43,904 bases of DNA from NCBI GenBank assembly GCA_949285025.1, contig CASDXG010000109.1:1-43904 (forward strand). The letters are read 5' to 3'. Shown one piece after another: positions 35,058-43,672 of the stretch (the first letter of the stretch is position 1; every line of letters begins with the position of its first letter). The translations under genes and the position numbers were made by a program. This stretch comes from an uncultured Bacteroides sp. GTDB taxonomy: Bacteria; Bacteroidota; Bacteroidia; Bacteroidales; Bacteroidaceae. Under the pieces are notes generated by a model that was not told where the DNA came from, made no database searches, and was given only the letters and a program-made list of their open reading frames with translations.

Positions 35058-35802
35058 CCTCCATCACTTACATCCTAAATTTTCCATCATCACCGTTACT
35101 TATAACGCCGAAAAAGTACTAGAAGATACAATTCAAAGTGTTATAACGCAAACATACAAGAATATAGAATACATTATTATTGACGGAAAATCAAACGATA
35201 AAACCTTGTCTATCATTGAACAATATAAAGAACATATCAGCACAGTCATAAGCGAACCTGACAACGGTTTATACGATGCAATGAACAAAGGCATGCGGTT
35301 GGCAACGGGTGATTATCTATGTTTCTTAAATGCCGGCGATGAATTACATGAGGATGATACTTTACAACTGATGGTACACTCGCTTACCGAAACAGAACTT
35401 CCGGATGTGATATATGGCGAAACGGCAATCGTCGATGCGGAAGAGCACTTCTTACACATGCGGCGCTTATCACCTCCTGAAAATCTTTCATGGAAAAGTT
35501 TCCGACATGGGATGTTGGTCTGTCACCAGGCTTTTTTTGTCCGACGAGAGCTTGCACCCGATTACGACTTACATTATCGTTTCTCAGCCGATTTCGATTG
35601 GTGTATCCGCGTCATGAAAAAGAGTAATACACTACATCATTCCCATCTGATTCTCATTGATTATCTAAATGAAGGACTGACAACCCGTAATCATTGGGTC
35701 TCGCTTTTTGAACGATTTTCCATCATGTGCAAATATTATGGATGCATCCCTACGATTATCCGCCACATCGGATTCCTATTCCGCTCGATAACAAAACCAT
35801 AA
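35050..35802 (+). CDS. GT2-family glycosyltransferase (second)
   Basis: A 250-residue compact GT2 enzyme. FSIITVTYNAEKVLEDTIQSV (about 11-31) is the N-terminal loop, IDGKSNDKTLSI follows, and the metal motif lies in FLNAGDELHEDD at about 96-107. SADFDWCIRVMKKS near 190-203 corresponds to the acceptor side. The length is that of short WcaA-type members. It is the last transferase of the locus, and the GH38 gene begins 11 bases after it. Confidence 0.9.
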   Translation: MRNLHHLHPKFSIITVTYNAEKVLEDTIQSVITQTYKNIEYIIIDGKSNDKTLSIIEQYKEHISTVISEPDNGLYDAMNKGMRLATGDYLCFLNAGDELHEDDTLQLMVHSLTETELPDVIYGETAIVDAEEHFLHMRRLSPPENLSWKSFRHGMLVCHQAFFVRRELAPDYDLHYRFSADFDWCIRVMKKSNTLHHSHLILIDYLNEGLTTRNHWVSLFERFSIMCKYYGCIPTIIRHIGFLFRSITKP

Positions 35803-35813
35803 ATTATAATAAC

Positions 35814-38714
35814 ATGAGACTACGAGTATTTCTATTTTTAACAGCCATCATTTCGATAAGCAGCTTATCGGAATACTGTCGGGCCGGTACTTCTGAAATA
35901 AAAATTTCAACTCCTCCCGCTGTGTACAAATCAGAAAACGGACAATTCCAACGCATATGGATAAGTCTTTCCTGTGAAAAAGAACCGGGAGAGACAAAAG
36001 TATGCTTAGGGGAATTCGAAAAAACAGTACAACTCACCGAAGGAGAAAACCTTTTTTACATTGATATTCCTGAAGTGAAATCTGAAAAGAAATTCCAACT
36101 TACCATAACCGGAAGCAATGCTTTCTCCGCATCAAAAGAAATCATTGTAAATCCAATCCGCCACTGGCAAATGAATTTAGTACAACATACCCATACAGAC
36201 ATCGGTTATACCCGCTCGCAAATGGAAATCTTGGCTGAACATCTTCGTTACATAGATTATGCTTTAGACTATTGCGATGCGACAGACAACTATCCGGAAG
36301 ACGCAAAATTTCGCTGGACGTGTGAGGTTTCATGGCCGGTCAGCGAATACCTGAAGAACCGTCCGGCAAAACAAATTGCCAGACTTAAACAACGGATAAA
36401 AGAAGGAAGAATCGAAATTGCCGCCATGTACTTAAATTTCGATGAACTTCCCGACGAACAAACATTAGCAGCTTCTCTGGCACCACTCAAACAATTTAAG
36501 GAAGAAGGACTGCCCGTAGAACTGGCAATGCAGGACGATGTGAATGGAATCGGCTGGTGCTTCAGCGAGTTTTTCCACGATACCGGTGTGAAATACCTGA
36601 ATATGGGTACGCACGGACACCGCGCATTAATCTGCTTCGATAAGCCTACGGTGTTCTGGTGGCAGTCTCCTTCCGGGAAAAAGATCCTGGCCTACAGGGC
36701 AGAACATTACAATCAAGGAAACTTTTTCGGTATACAAAACACAGAGGATTTCGCCTCTTTCGAGAAAAATGTATTAAATTATTTAGAACAATTAGCTGCA
36801 AAAGACTATCCATACGACATCTGCGTCGCACAGCATTCCGGATACTTTACAGACAATGCGCCTCCTTCAACAAAAAGCAGCGAAATGGTAAAACGATGGA
36901 ACGAAAAGTACGAATGGCCAAAACTGCGTACAGCCGTTGCCTCCGAATTCTTCAAGACTATAGAAGATAATTATGCCGACCACATCCAAACAATACGAGG
37001 AGCATGGCCGGACTGGTGGACAGATGGTTTCGCATCAGGCGCACGGGAAGCTGCGATATCCCGCATTACTCACTCTAACATTATTGCGAATCAGGCAGGA
37101 CTCGCCTTTGCCAAAATATTAGGTTCAGAACTCCCGCAGGACGTAAACCGGAAAATTGATGAAATAAACAACGCATTGCTGTTTTATGACGAGCATACAT
37201 TCGGACATAGTGAAAGTGTCCGTAACCCATACGGCTTAGAAACATGGGAACAACGTTCTCTGAAACAATCCTACGCATGGGAAGCTTATCGATATATCAG
37301 CCTGTTGGGAGAAACCGTTATGGGACAACTTCAAGAAATTATCCCTAGAACGAATGTTCCGACAATCACCATATTCAACCCACTTAACTGGCCATATCAG
37401 GGGGTCACAAAGGTCTATATCGATCATCAGCAACTGCCAATAAACAAAGATTTCGAAATCACCGATTCACATGGGAACATTATTCCGGCACAAGCCGGCG
37501 AAAGCCGTTCTGATGGAACGTATTGGTACCTGTATATCAAGGAAGCTGTTCCTTTGGGATTTACCCAATATTATATTCATACAAAAGATCAGCCAGCCAA
37601 GTCTAAAGTCACGTCGGGTGAAATTCCGAGTAAACATATTGAGAATACATGGTATTCCATCGATTTCAATACCGAAAAAGGTACAATCGAACGGCTTTTC
37701 GATAAGGAACTGAATTGTCAATTGCTGACAGAAAATGCCGAATGGGAAATGGGAGAATTTATCTATGAAACGGCAGACAGCCGCCATCCAATGGAGCAAT
37801 ACCGCGCACCGCAATTTACCCGCCGACGCCCGGAAAAAATCCGGTTCGAACGATATGAGAAAGGAGATATTTGGGATACTTATCGCTTCAGAGGAGAAAC
37901 AATTGCCGGACGAGACGCAAACAATCTGATGGTAGAGTACCGCATTTACAACACAGAAAAGAAAATTGAAGTGGTTTACCGCCTGAAAAAGAAAGCCATT
38001 ACCGACCCGGAAGCTGTGTACATTGCTTTCCCTTATCAGGTAGAACAAGGTAAAATCTTTCTGGATGTACCGGGAGGTAATATAGAAGCAGGAGTCGATC
38101 AAATCAAAGGTTCATCGAACGACTGGTACACCGTGCAGAACTTTGCCTCCGCACGCAACGGTAAAATGCAAATTATTACCGGCAGTCAGGAAATTCCACT
38201 GATGCAATTCGGCGCAATCAATACAGGACGTTATCAGGCCGGAGCCGTTCCCCAAAGCACGAATATGTATTCCTGGCCGATGAACAACTACTGGGTTACA
38301 AATTTCAATGCCGATCAAATGGGCGAATTGCAGTGGAGTTACTTCATAACCTCTACAGCTGACAACTCTATCCAATACGCTACACAGTTTGCATGGACAA
38401 GCCGTATTCCACTACTTACACGGGTATTGCCTGCCGGACAAGAGCCGAAGTCACAAAACATTGCAGAGACTTCTTTGCTACACATCGAATCGGAAAATCT
38501 TCTACTGGTCAACATGAAACCGGTAGACGGAGAAAATGCAATCTTGCTGCAACTACGGGAAATCGGAGGAAAAGAAACAAAATTCTCTGTGCAGTCCGAC
38601 TTAATACAGATAGAAAAAGCAACCGTTTGCGATGTTACAGGAACTCCTCTCTCAAAAGGCCGGAATATCACATTCAAGCCATGGGAAACTAAATTCATAA
38701 AACTGAGCTGGTAA
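35814..38714 (+). CDS. Secreted GH38-family alpha-mannosidase-like protein
   Basis: A 966-residue protein with a signal peptide (about 1-24). A beta-sandwich-like N-terminal part (about 25-118) precedes the GH38 catalytic domain. HTHTDIGYT at 125-133 supplies the zinc-ligand His-x-Asp pattern, and AMQDDVNGIGW at 238-248 carries candidate nucleophile aspartates (241/242). HGHRALICF and FWWQSPSGKKILAYRAEHYNQGN follow, and DEHTFGHSES near 460 may supply another metal ligand. The remainder is a large beta-rich C-terminal domain typical of GH38. It starts 11 bases after the last glycosyltransferase. An upstream reading frame from 35727 is rejected because it overlaps that gene and lacks the signal peptide. 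It may trim mannose-containing glycans or a host glycan. Specificity is unknown. Confidence 0.85.
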   Translation: MRLRVFLFLTAIISISSLSEYCRAGTSEIKISTPPAVYKSENGQFQRIWISLSCEKEPGETKVCLGEFEKTVQLTEGENLFYIDIPEVKSEKKFQLTITGSNAFSASKEIIVNPIRHWQMNLVQHTHTDIGYTRSQMEILAEHLRYIDYALDYCDATDNYPEDAKFRWTCEVSWPVSEYLKNRPAKQIARLKQRIKEGRIEIAAMYLNFDELPDEQTLAASLAPLKQFKEEGLPVELAMQDDVNGIGWCFSEFFHDTGVKYLNMGTHGHRALICFDKPTVFWWQSPSGKKILAYRAEHYNQGNFFGIQNTEDFASFEKNVLNYLEQLAAKDYPYDICVAQHSGYFTDNAPPSTKSSEMVKRWNEKYEWPKLRTAVASEFFKTIEDNYADHIQTIRGAWPDWWTDGFASGAREAAISRITHSNIIANQAGLAFAKILGSELPQDVNRKIDEINNALLFYDEHTFGHSESVRNPYGLETWEQRSLKQSYAWEAYRYISLLGETVMGQLQEIIPRTNVPTITIFNPLNWPYQGVTKVYIDHQQLPINKDFEITDSHGNIIPAQAGESRSDGTYWYLYIKEAVPLGFTQYYIHTKDQPAKSKVTSGEIPSKHIENTWYSIDFNTEKGTIERLFDKELNCQLLTENAEWEMGEFIYETADSRHPMEQYRAPQFTRRRPEKIRFERYEKGDIWDTYRFRGETIAGRDANNLMVEYRIYNTEKKIEVVYRLKKKAITDPEAVYIAFPYQVEQGKIFLDVPGGNIEAGVDQIKGSSNDWYTVQNFASARNGKMQIITGSQEIPLMQFGAINTGRYQAGAVPQSTNMYSWPMNNYWVTNFNADQMGELQWSYFITSTADNSIQYATQFAWTSRIPLLTRVLPAGQEPKSQNIAETSLLHIESENLLLVNMKPVDGENAILLQLREIGGKETKFSVQSDLIQIEKATVCDVTGTPLSKGRNITFKPWETKFIKLSW

Positions 38715-38733
38715 TAGAAAAACATAACGAAAA

Positions 38734-38782
38734 GACGTGCCCGGCATCCTGTTGTTTTAACAAAAAGCCGGGCACGCCTCTT
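38734..38782. terminator. Bidirectional terminator
   Basis: CGTGCCCGGC at 38736-38745 pairs with its perfect complement at 38767-38776 around a 21-base loop. A TCTTTT tract follows on the plus strand, and TCTTTT also follows on the minus strand. It lies between the convergent GH38 and yfhO-like genes. Confidence 0.85.
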
Positions 38783-38806
38783 TTATAACACCTCATTGTT
38801 TCGCAA

Positions 38807-41299
38807 TCAGTTCCTACGTCTTCTCAAAGAAACAAACAATACATAAACAAGTCCCGCCAATAACAGTCCCAATGCACAAAAAGCAATCGTCTCCGTCACA
38901 TGCAAAGAAGACGGGTCAAAAGTAAAGAGGATTGTATGTTTCCCCGCAGGAATATGCATAGCCCGCAACACATAATCTGCACGTCCATGAGCGACTTCCG
39001 TCCCGTCGATATACGATTTCCACCCGGGATAATATATCTCAGAGAACACCACAAGTGCCCCTTCCGGAGAATTCACCTGTGCGTCATACGCCAAAGCATT
39101 CGGAGCATACGATGTCAGAACAATTGTATTCAGGCTGTCGGCAGCAACATTCCCTATAATCGCCTCAAACTTTTTATCAACTACAGCAGTTTCCCGAAGA
39201 TCCGTATCGTGAAGTGCAGCAATTTCTTCATTCGCATTTTCCACATATTGCACAGAATTCACAAACCATGCATTCCCGTAAGCATACGGATTTTTTACAG
39301 GCATCGTCTTCCCTCCCTGCAAAGGAAGAATCATATAACGGGTATTCAACATATTCAGCACCGGGAAAGATGTAGAATCAACCTTCGACATATCTCCTCC
39401 CACATCAGCCAGTTGTTTATAAACGGTACTCATCTCTTTGCGGATATGCTCCTCTATTAATTCCTGATACCTTCGAAGCTTTGCGGCATGATACCCGCCG
39501 ATACTTTTATGCCAATACGAAGTATTGTTCTCATTAAACGTGTCCCCTGCAAGATTCAATACCCGGTAGTCAAGTGATTGATCCTGAAGAATCTGTTTAT
39601 CAGTCTCGGACGGTTGCCGGAAAGGTTGATATTGTGTCCCGTCGGCAACAAATTGTTCATCATACAAATACCGTTTGTTTACCGACCACATATCTGCCAG
39701 ACAAAGTATAAGCAGCAAGGCAACAGTATATACCGCTTCCAGTTTCCTTTTTACATATAACCAGAGTATGGCAACCCCAACAAGAATAATTCCAAAACTT
39801 CTCCACGCATCGGCCGTAAAAATTGCAATTCGCATTTCCTCCAGATTGGCAAGAATCGAAGCAAGATATTCATTTGGAATCGCATTTTGCAAAGCTTGTA
39901 ATTCCATAGACGACACGTAAGAAGGGAAAAAGAGACGCGGTGCCACCGCAAAAAGGAAAGCAAGTCCTCCCGTCAATATAAAGGAAACAATCGCCATCTT
40001 ACGGTTCTCTTTCAGCACAGAAGGCCGATCAATAATCTCCTTTAACGCCATAACAGCAAGCAAAGGTACCGTAAACTCAGCTATAACCAATATAGAAGAA
40101 ACCGCACGGAACTTACTGTACATAGGAACATTGTCAATAAAAAAGTCAGTAAAGCCCATGAAATTTTTGCCCCAAGACAATAGAATGGAAAGTACTGTCG
40201 CAGCAAAAAGTGCCCATTTCATCGGACCTTTTACGATAAACAGCCCCAATACAAACAAAAATACGACAAAGGCTCCTACGTAAACCGGCCCGGATGTACC
40301 CGGCTGCTCACCCCAATATTGCCCTAATTGACCGTATAAACTCGTATAAGCAGGGTCGGCTTTCTCCATCGCCCGTTCGTTCTTTGCCAATGGAACAGAA
40401 GCGCCTCCCTTTACATTCGGCACCATAAGTGAGAATGTCTCACCTATCCCATAACTCCATTGAGTAATATAACTTCGCTCCAAACCGCTGTCCGTTTGAT
40501 CAGCAGAATCTGCCTTTATCAGTTCACTTTTACCACGCATACTTTCCTTGCTGTACTGATATGTATGATAAATGTTCGACAGATTAACGCAAATACCTAA
40601 CACCCCGGCAACGACCAACACGCCTGTAGCCTTAAAGAAACGAAGCATCTGCTTTTCTTTCCAAGCAGAAACACCGTAAGCTACAACCATAAACAGCATG
40701 ACAAACAAGAAATAATAACTCATCTGAAGGTGATTCGACACTATTTGCAATGCGGTAAACAATGCTGTAACAATGCCTCCCTGCAACAATTTACCACGAT
40801 ATATCCACACCATACCCGCTATCGTAGGAGGAATATAAGCCAACGTGACAAACTTCCAAATATGTCCTGCTGCTATAATAATAAAGAAATAGGAAGAAAA
40901 AGCCCAAATAACAGCTCCTAAAACTGCCAGCCATACACGGAAATTAAACGCACGAAGCAACATGTAAAAGCCCAGCAACATGATAAACACATACCATACA
41001 TAGTCAGGAAGAAACAAATGATATACATTTTGTATCCACTTCAATGCTGTCGTCGACTCGTAACTTGGAGAAATCTGATAAGTAGGCATTCCTCCGAACA
41101 AGGCGTTCGTCCAACGGGTAGCCTCTCCTGTTTCCTTGTGAAACTCTGCAGCTTCATGCCCGGCTCCGATACCGCCTATAGAATCATGTTGCGCTAAGAT
41201 ACGCCCTTCAGTTACAGCAGGACAGAAATAGATAAAGGATATAATTGCAAAAAGAGCTATTGCAATTACATCTGGTAAGAATCTCTTTAATGAATTCAT
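38807..41299 (-). CDS. YfhO-family membrane protein (GT-C-like)
   Basis: An 830-residue polytopic membrane protein. It starts with a hydrophobic helix (about 9-30), shows about a dozen further helices to about residue 555, has a large extracytoplasmic domain (about 560-795), and ends with one helix and the basic tail RRRRN. YfhO proteins are GT-C type and, in Bacillus and relatives, add sugars from polyprenyl carriers to lipoteichoic acid. In Bacteroidota the family is common but its substrate is not defined. It has its own promoter and is divergent from mtnN. The neighbourhood with the glycan locus may be chance. Confidence 0.85.
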   Translation of the reverse strand: MNSLKRFLPDVIAIALFAIISFIYFCPAVTEGRILAQHDSIGGIGAGHEAAEFHKETGEATRWTNALFGGMPTYQISPSYESTTALKWIQNVYHLFLPDYVWYVFIMLLGFYMLLRAFNFRVWLAVLGAVIWAFSSYFFIIIAAGHIWKFVTLAYIPPTIAGMVWIYRGKLLQGGIVTALFTALQIVSNHLQMSYYFLFVMLFMVVAYGVSAWKEKQMLRFFKATGVLVVAGVLGICVNLSNIYHTYQYSKESMRGKSELIKADSADQTDSGLERSYITQWSYGIGETFSLMVPNVKGGASVPLAKNERAMEKADPAYTSLYGQLGQYWGEQPGTSGPVYVGAFVVFLFVLGLFIVKGPMKWALFAATVLSILLSWGKNFMGFTDFFIDNVPMYSKFRAVSSILVIAEFTVPLLAVMALKEIIDRPSVLKENRKMAIVSFILTGGLAFLFAVAPRLFFPSYVSSMELQALQNAIPNEYLASILANLEEMRIAIFTADAWRSFGIILVGVAILWLYVKRKLEAVYTVALLLILCLADMWSVNKRYLYDEQFVADGTQYQPFRQPSETDKQILQDQSLDYRVLNLAGDTFNENNTSYWHKSIGGYHAAKLRRYQELIEEHIRKEMSTVYKQLADVGGDMSKVDSTSFPVLNMLNTRYMILPLQGGKTMPVKNPYAYGNAWFVNSVQYVENANEEIAALHDTDLRETAVVDKKFEAIIGNVAADSLNTIVLTSYAPNALAYDAQVNSPEGALVVFSEIYYPGWKSYIDGTEVAHGRADYVLRAMHIPAGKHTILFTFDPSSLHVTETIAFCALGLLLAGLVYVLFVSLRRRRN

Positions 41300-41334
41300 C
41301 TCTGAATTGTTTATTAATAAATGTTTTCAACGGA

Positions 41335-41342
41335 CAAAGATA
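41335..41342 (-). promoter_or_regulatory. -7 box for the YfhO-family gene
   Basis: The minus strand reads TATCTTTG, an exact TAnnTTTG match, 35 bases before the ATG. It is divergent from, and about 30 bases left of, the mtnN box. Confidence 0.55.
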
Positions 41343-41365
41343 ACATAATACTCCCTGAAAAAAAC

Positions 41366-41373
41366 TACCTTTG
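41366..41373 (+). promoter_or_regulatory. -7 box for mtnN-luxS
   Basis: TACCTTTG is an exact TAnnTTTG match 23 bases before the mtnN ATG. No other box lies in front of luxS, so the pair is probably co-transcribed from here. Confidence 0.6.
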
Positions 41374-41396
41374 CCGGTGAAAATCTTTTTTAACGT

Positions 41397-42095
41397 ATGA
41401 ATATAGGAATTATAACTGCCATGACTTCCGAGCTGAAACAATTATCAAACCAGCTGGAAGAAAAGACAGAAAAAAAGGAAGGGCCTTTCAACTACATTGA
41501 AGGGAGAATAAACAACAATAGAATCATCCTTATGCAATGCGGCATCGGAAAAGTAAACGCTGCCGCAGGAACAATTGAAATGATCCGCAACTTTCAGCCC
41601 GATTGTATCATCAGTACCGGAGTTGCCGGCGGAATAGACTCCTGTCTGAAGATAATGGACGTTGTGGTAAGCAGACAAATTGTCTACCACGACGTGTGGT
41701 GTGGAGAAGGGAACGCCTACGGACAGATTCAAGGGCTTCCTCTCTTTTTTGAAGGGAATGAAACTCTTTGCCAATGCGCATGCGCGCTTAATACCGAAAC
41801 GCCCATCCATTGCGGATTGATTTGCAGCGGAGATAAATTCATAACATCACGCAGCGAACTGGAAGCTATCAAAGAAGAATTCCCCAACGGGCTTGCTGTT
41901 GACATGGAATCGGGAGCCATTGCCCAGATTTGTTTCCTTTATCATATCCCTTTTGTAAGTTTCCGCATCATCAGCGACACGCCGGGAGTGGAAAAACACC
42001 TCGAACAATATCAGGACTTTTGGGGAGAAATGGCAAACCGCTCCTTCCGCGTAACAGAAATATTTCTTAAGTCTCTTCCGGGAAACATACATTAA
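41397..42095 (+). CDS. mtnN: 5'-methylthioadenosine/S-adenosylhomocysteine nucleosidase
   Basis: Cleaves adenine from S-adenosylhomocysteine and methylthioadenosine. The 232 residues show the phosphorylase fold: IGIITAMTSELKQL at the start, GIGKVNAAAGT, STGVAGGID, DMESGAIAQICF with the substrate-binding Glu, and RIISDTPG with the catalytic Asp. luxS follows by 46 bases, so the two perform consecutive steps of methyl-cycle detoxification. Confidence 0.94.
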   Translation: MNIGIITAMTSELKQLSNQLEEKTEKKEGPFNYIEGRINNNRIILMQCGIGKVNAAAGTIEMIRNFQPDCIISTGVAGGIDSCLKIMDVVVSRQIVYHDVWCGEGNAYGQIQGLPLFFEGNETLCQCACALNTETPIHCGLICSGDKFITSRSELEAIKEEFPNGLAVDMESGAIAQICFLYHIPFVSFRIISDTPGVEKHLEQYQDFWGEMANRSFRVTEIFLKSLPGNIH

Positions 42096-42141
42096 TGTTT
42101 ACATAAAATAGAATTAAAAATCCACTTGAATAACGTTTAAT

Positions 42142-42627
42142 ATGAAAAAGATTCCAAGTTTTACCATCGATCATATTCATATGTTAAGAGGCATCTACGT
42201 ATCACGTAAAGACAACATCGGCAATGAAACCGTAACAACGTTCGACATACGCATGAAAGAACCAAACCGGGAACCGGCAATCGGGCAAGGAGCCTTACAT
42301 ACGATCGAACACTTAGCGGCAACATTCTTGCGCAATCATCCTGTCTGGGGAGATAAAATCGTATATTGGGGGCCGATGGGATGCCTCACAGGCAACTATC
42401 TGTTAATGAAAGGAGACCTCGCTTCCAAAGACATCGTACCTTTGATGCAGGAAACATTCCATTTCATTGCCGAATATGAAGGTGAAGTTCCCGGAGCAGC
42501 TCCCAAAGACTGTGGGAACTATCTGCTACACGATCTTCCAATGGCCAAGTGGGAATCGGCCAAATACCTGCACGAAGTTTTAGAAAACATCACTAAAGCC
42601 AATTTAGAATATCCAAGACAGATATAA
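42142..42627 (+). CDS. luxS: S-ribosylhomocysteine lyase LuxS
   Basis: Splits S-ribosylhomocysteine into homocysteine and DPD, the precursor of the AI-2 signal. The 161-residue length is normal. The metal ligands are His53 and His57 in HTIEH and Cys124 in DCGNY, with the catalytic Cys81 in GCLTG. AI-2 signalling is possible, but the enzyme also serves methionine recycling. No lsr-type uptake genes are in the window. Confidence 0.95.
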   Translation: MKKIPSFTIDHIHMLRGIYVSRKDNIGNETVTTFDIRMKEPNREPAIGQGALHTIEHLAATFLRNHPVWGDKIVYWGPMGCLTGNYLLMKGDLASKDIVPLMQETFHFIAEYEGEVPGAAPKDCGNYLLHDLPMAKWESAKYLHEVLENITKANLEYPRQI

Positions 42628-42650
42628 AAAAGATTTCATTATTTATATAG

Positions 42651-42695
42651 AAAGTCCGCAATATCCCATATAAAGAATTGCGAACTTCTTCTTTA
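42651..42695 (+). terminator. Terminator after luxS
   Basis: AAAGTCCGCAAT at 42651-42662 pairs with ATTGCGAACTT at 42677-42687 with one mismatch around a 14-base loop. A T-rich segment (CTTCTTTAT) follows. It lies 24 bases after the luxS stop and shields the convergent DUF1080 gene. Confidence 0.7.
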
Positions 42696-42744
42696 TCCCC
42701 CGCCTTAAAACATAATAGGACAGGGGAATTTATATTTGACTCTT

Positions 42745-43530
42745 TTACATCTCACGGATCCATATATTGCGAAAACTGATCGGTTCGCTAGGATCTCCAT
42801 GACTCTGTAACAAAATAGGACCGGCACCATGAGCTTTTACCTGAGGGAAGCCGATAAATTCCGTTGTTCCCAAAATCGTGGTGTTACTTTGAAGTACAAC
42901 ACCATTCTGAATAATTGTTACTGTAGGACGCGTACGATAGGAACCGTCTTTTTTAAAAGTCGGAGCTGTATAAATAATATCATACACGTTCCACTCACCC
43001 GGTTTACGCATGGCATTTGCCAATGGAGCAGTTTGTTTATAAATACTTCCTGCCATTCCATTCACATACGTCGGATTGTTATAATTATCCAATATCTGTA
43101 TTTCATACATTCCCTGCAGATAAATACCGCTGTTACCCCTCGACTGACTTTCACCGGATATGTTCTCCGGAATCCGCCATTCGATATGCAACTGAAAATT
43201 CTCGAATTTCTGTTTCGTGCGGATATCTCCCTTTTGTTTATTCACCGTAAACACTCCATCATGTACATCCCATTCCGCCGGACCTCCATTCGCACTCTCC
43301 CACGCCGAAAGATCTTTCCCATCGAAAAGAACAATCGCATCGGAAGGAGCGGTAAACCCTCCATTATCCAATGTCTGTCCCGGCGTAACAACCGGGGGTA
43401 CAGGTTCATAAAATTCAGACATCTCATGTGTAATACCGGCATATCCCTGTGCTTTGACGGACAGACATGCCAATACACCCAATGAAAAAAGCATCAATCT
43501 CATTAATTTTTCTTTAACCATAGCAATCAT
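42745..43530 (-). CDS. Secreted DUF1080 (3-keto-disaccharide hydrolase-like) protein
   Basis: A 261-residue exported protein. A hydrophobic signal peptide runs to about residue 28 (SVKAQ). The mature part has the concanavalin-like DUF1080 pattern: IVLFDGKDLSAWES at about 66-79, EWDVHDGVFTVNKQKGDIRTK, FQLHIEWRIP, RGNSGIYLQGMYEIQILD at about 131-148, and the closing SFRNIWIREM. This domain is linked to cleavage of 3-keto-glycosides in Bacteroidota sugar loci. An ATG at 43521 (MVKEKLMRL) is an equally plausible start. It has a single-gene layout with its own promoter. No oxidoreductase partner is nearby, so function is provisional. Confidence 0.87.
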   Translation of the reverse strand: MIAMVKEKLMRLMLFSLGVLACLSVKAQGYAGITHEMSEFYEPVPPVVTPGQTLDNGGFTAPSDAIVLFDGKDLSAWESANGGPAEWDVHDGVFTVNKQKGDIRTKQKFENFQLHIEWRIPENISGESQSRGNSGIYLQGMYEIQILDNYNNPTYVNGMAGSIYKQTAPLANAMRKPGEWNVYDIIYTAPTFKKDGSYRTRPTVTIIQNGVVLQSNTTILGTTEFIGFPQVKAHGAGPILLQSHGDPSEPISFRNIWIREM

Positions 43531-43557
43531 TCCTTTTTAATTAATTCATTAATGAAA

Positions 43558-43565
43558 CAAAATTA
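43558..43565 (-). promoter_or_regulatory. -7 box for the DUF1080 gene
   Basis: The minus strand reads TAATTTTG, an exact TAnnTTTG match, 27 bases before the ATG at 43530. It implies a leader of about 20-30 bases depending on the start codon used. Confidence 0.5.
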
Positions 43566-43600
43566 CAAGAAATACGGAGTTCTTCTTACGGCAAAGGACA

Positions 43601-43654
43601 AAAAAATATGCAGGCCGCTCTCCTATTGTAGTGAGCGACCTGCATATTTTTTTG
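43601..43654. terminator. Terminator after rpsO, strong on either strand
   Basis: ATGCAGGCCGCTC at 43608-43620 pairs with GAGCGACCTGCAT at 43633-43645 with one mismatch and a 12-base loop. T runs flank it on both strands (plus: ATTTTTTTTG; minus: ATTTTTTTGT). It is 27 bases past the rpsO stop, and the DUF1080 promoter lies just beyond it. Confidence 0.88.
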
Positions 43655-43672
43655 TTTGCAGCAAGCAAAAGC

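Noticed and set aside
35727-35813. N-terminal extension of the GH38 gene
   Set aside because: It overlaps the preceding GT2 gene, and a good signal peptide starts at 35814.
37467-38102. Minus-strand reading frame of 211 codons opposite the GH38 gene
   Set aside because: It is a shadow of a gene with a strong family match, and has no start context or promoter.
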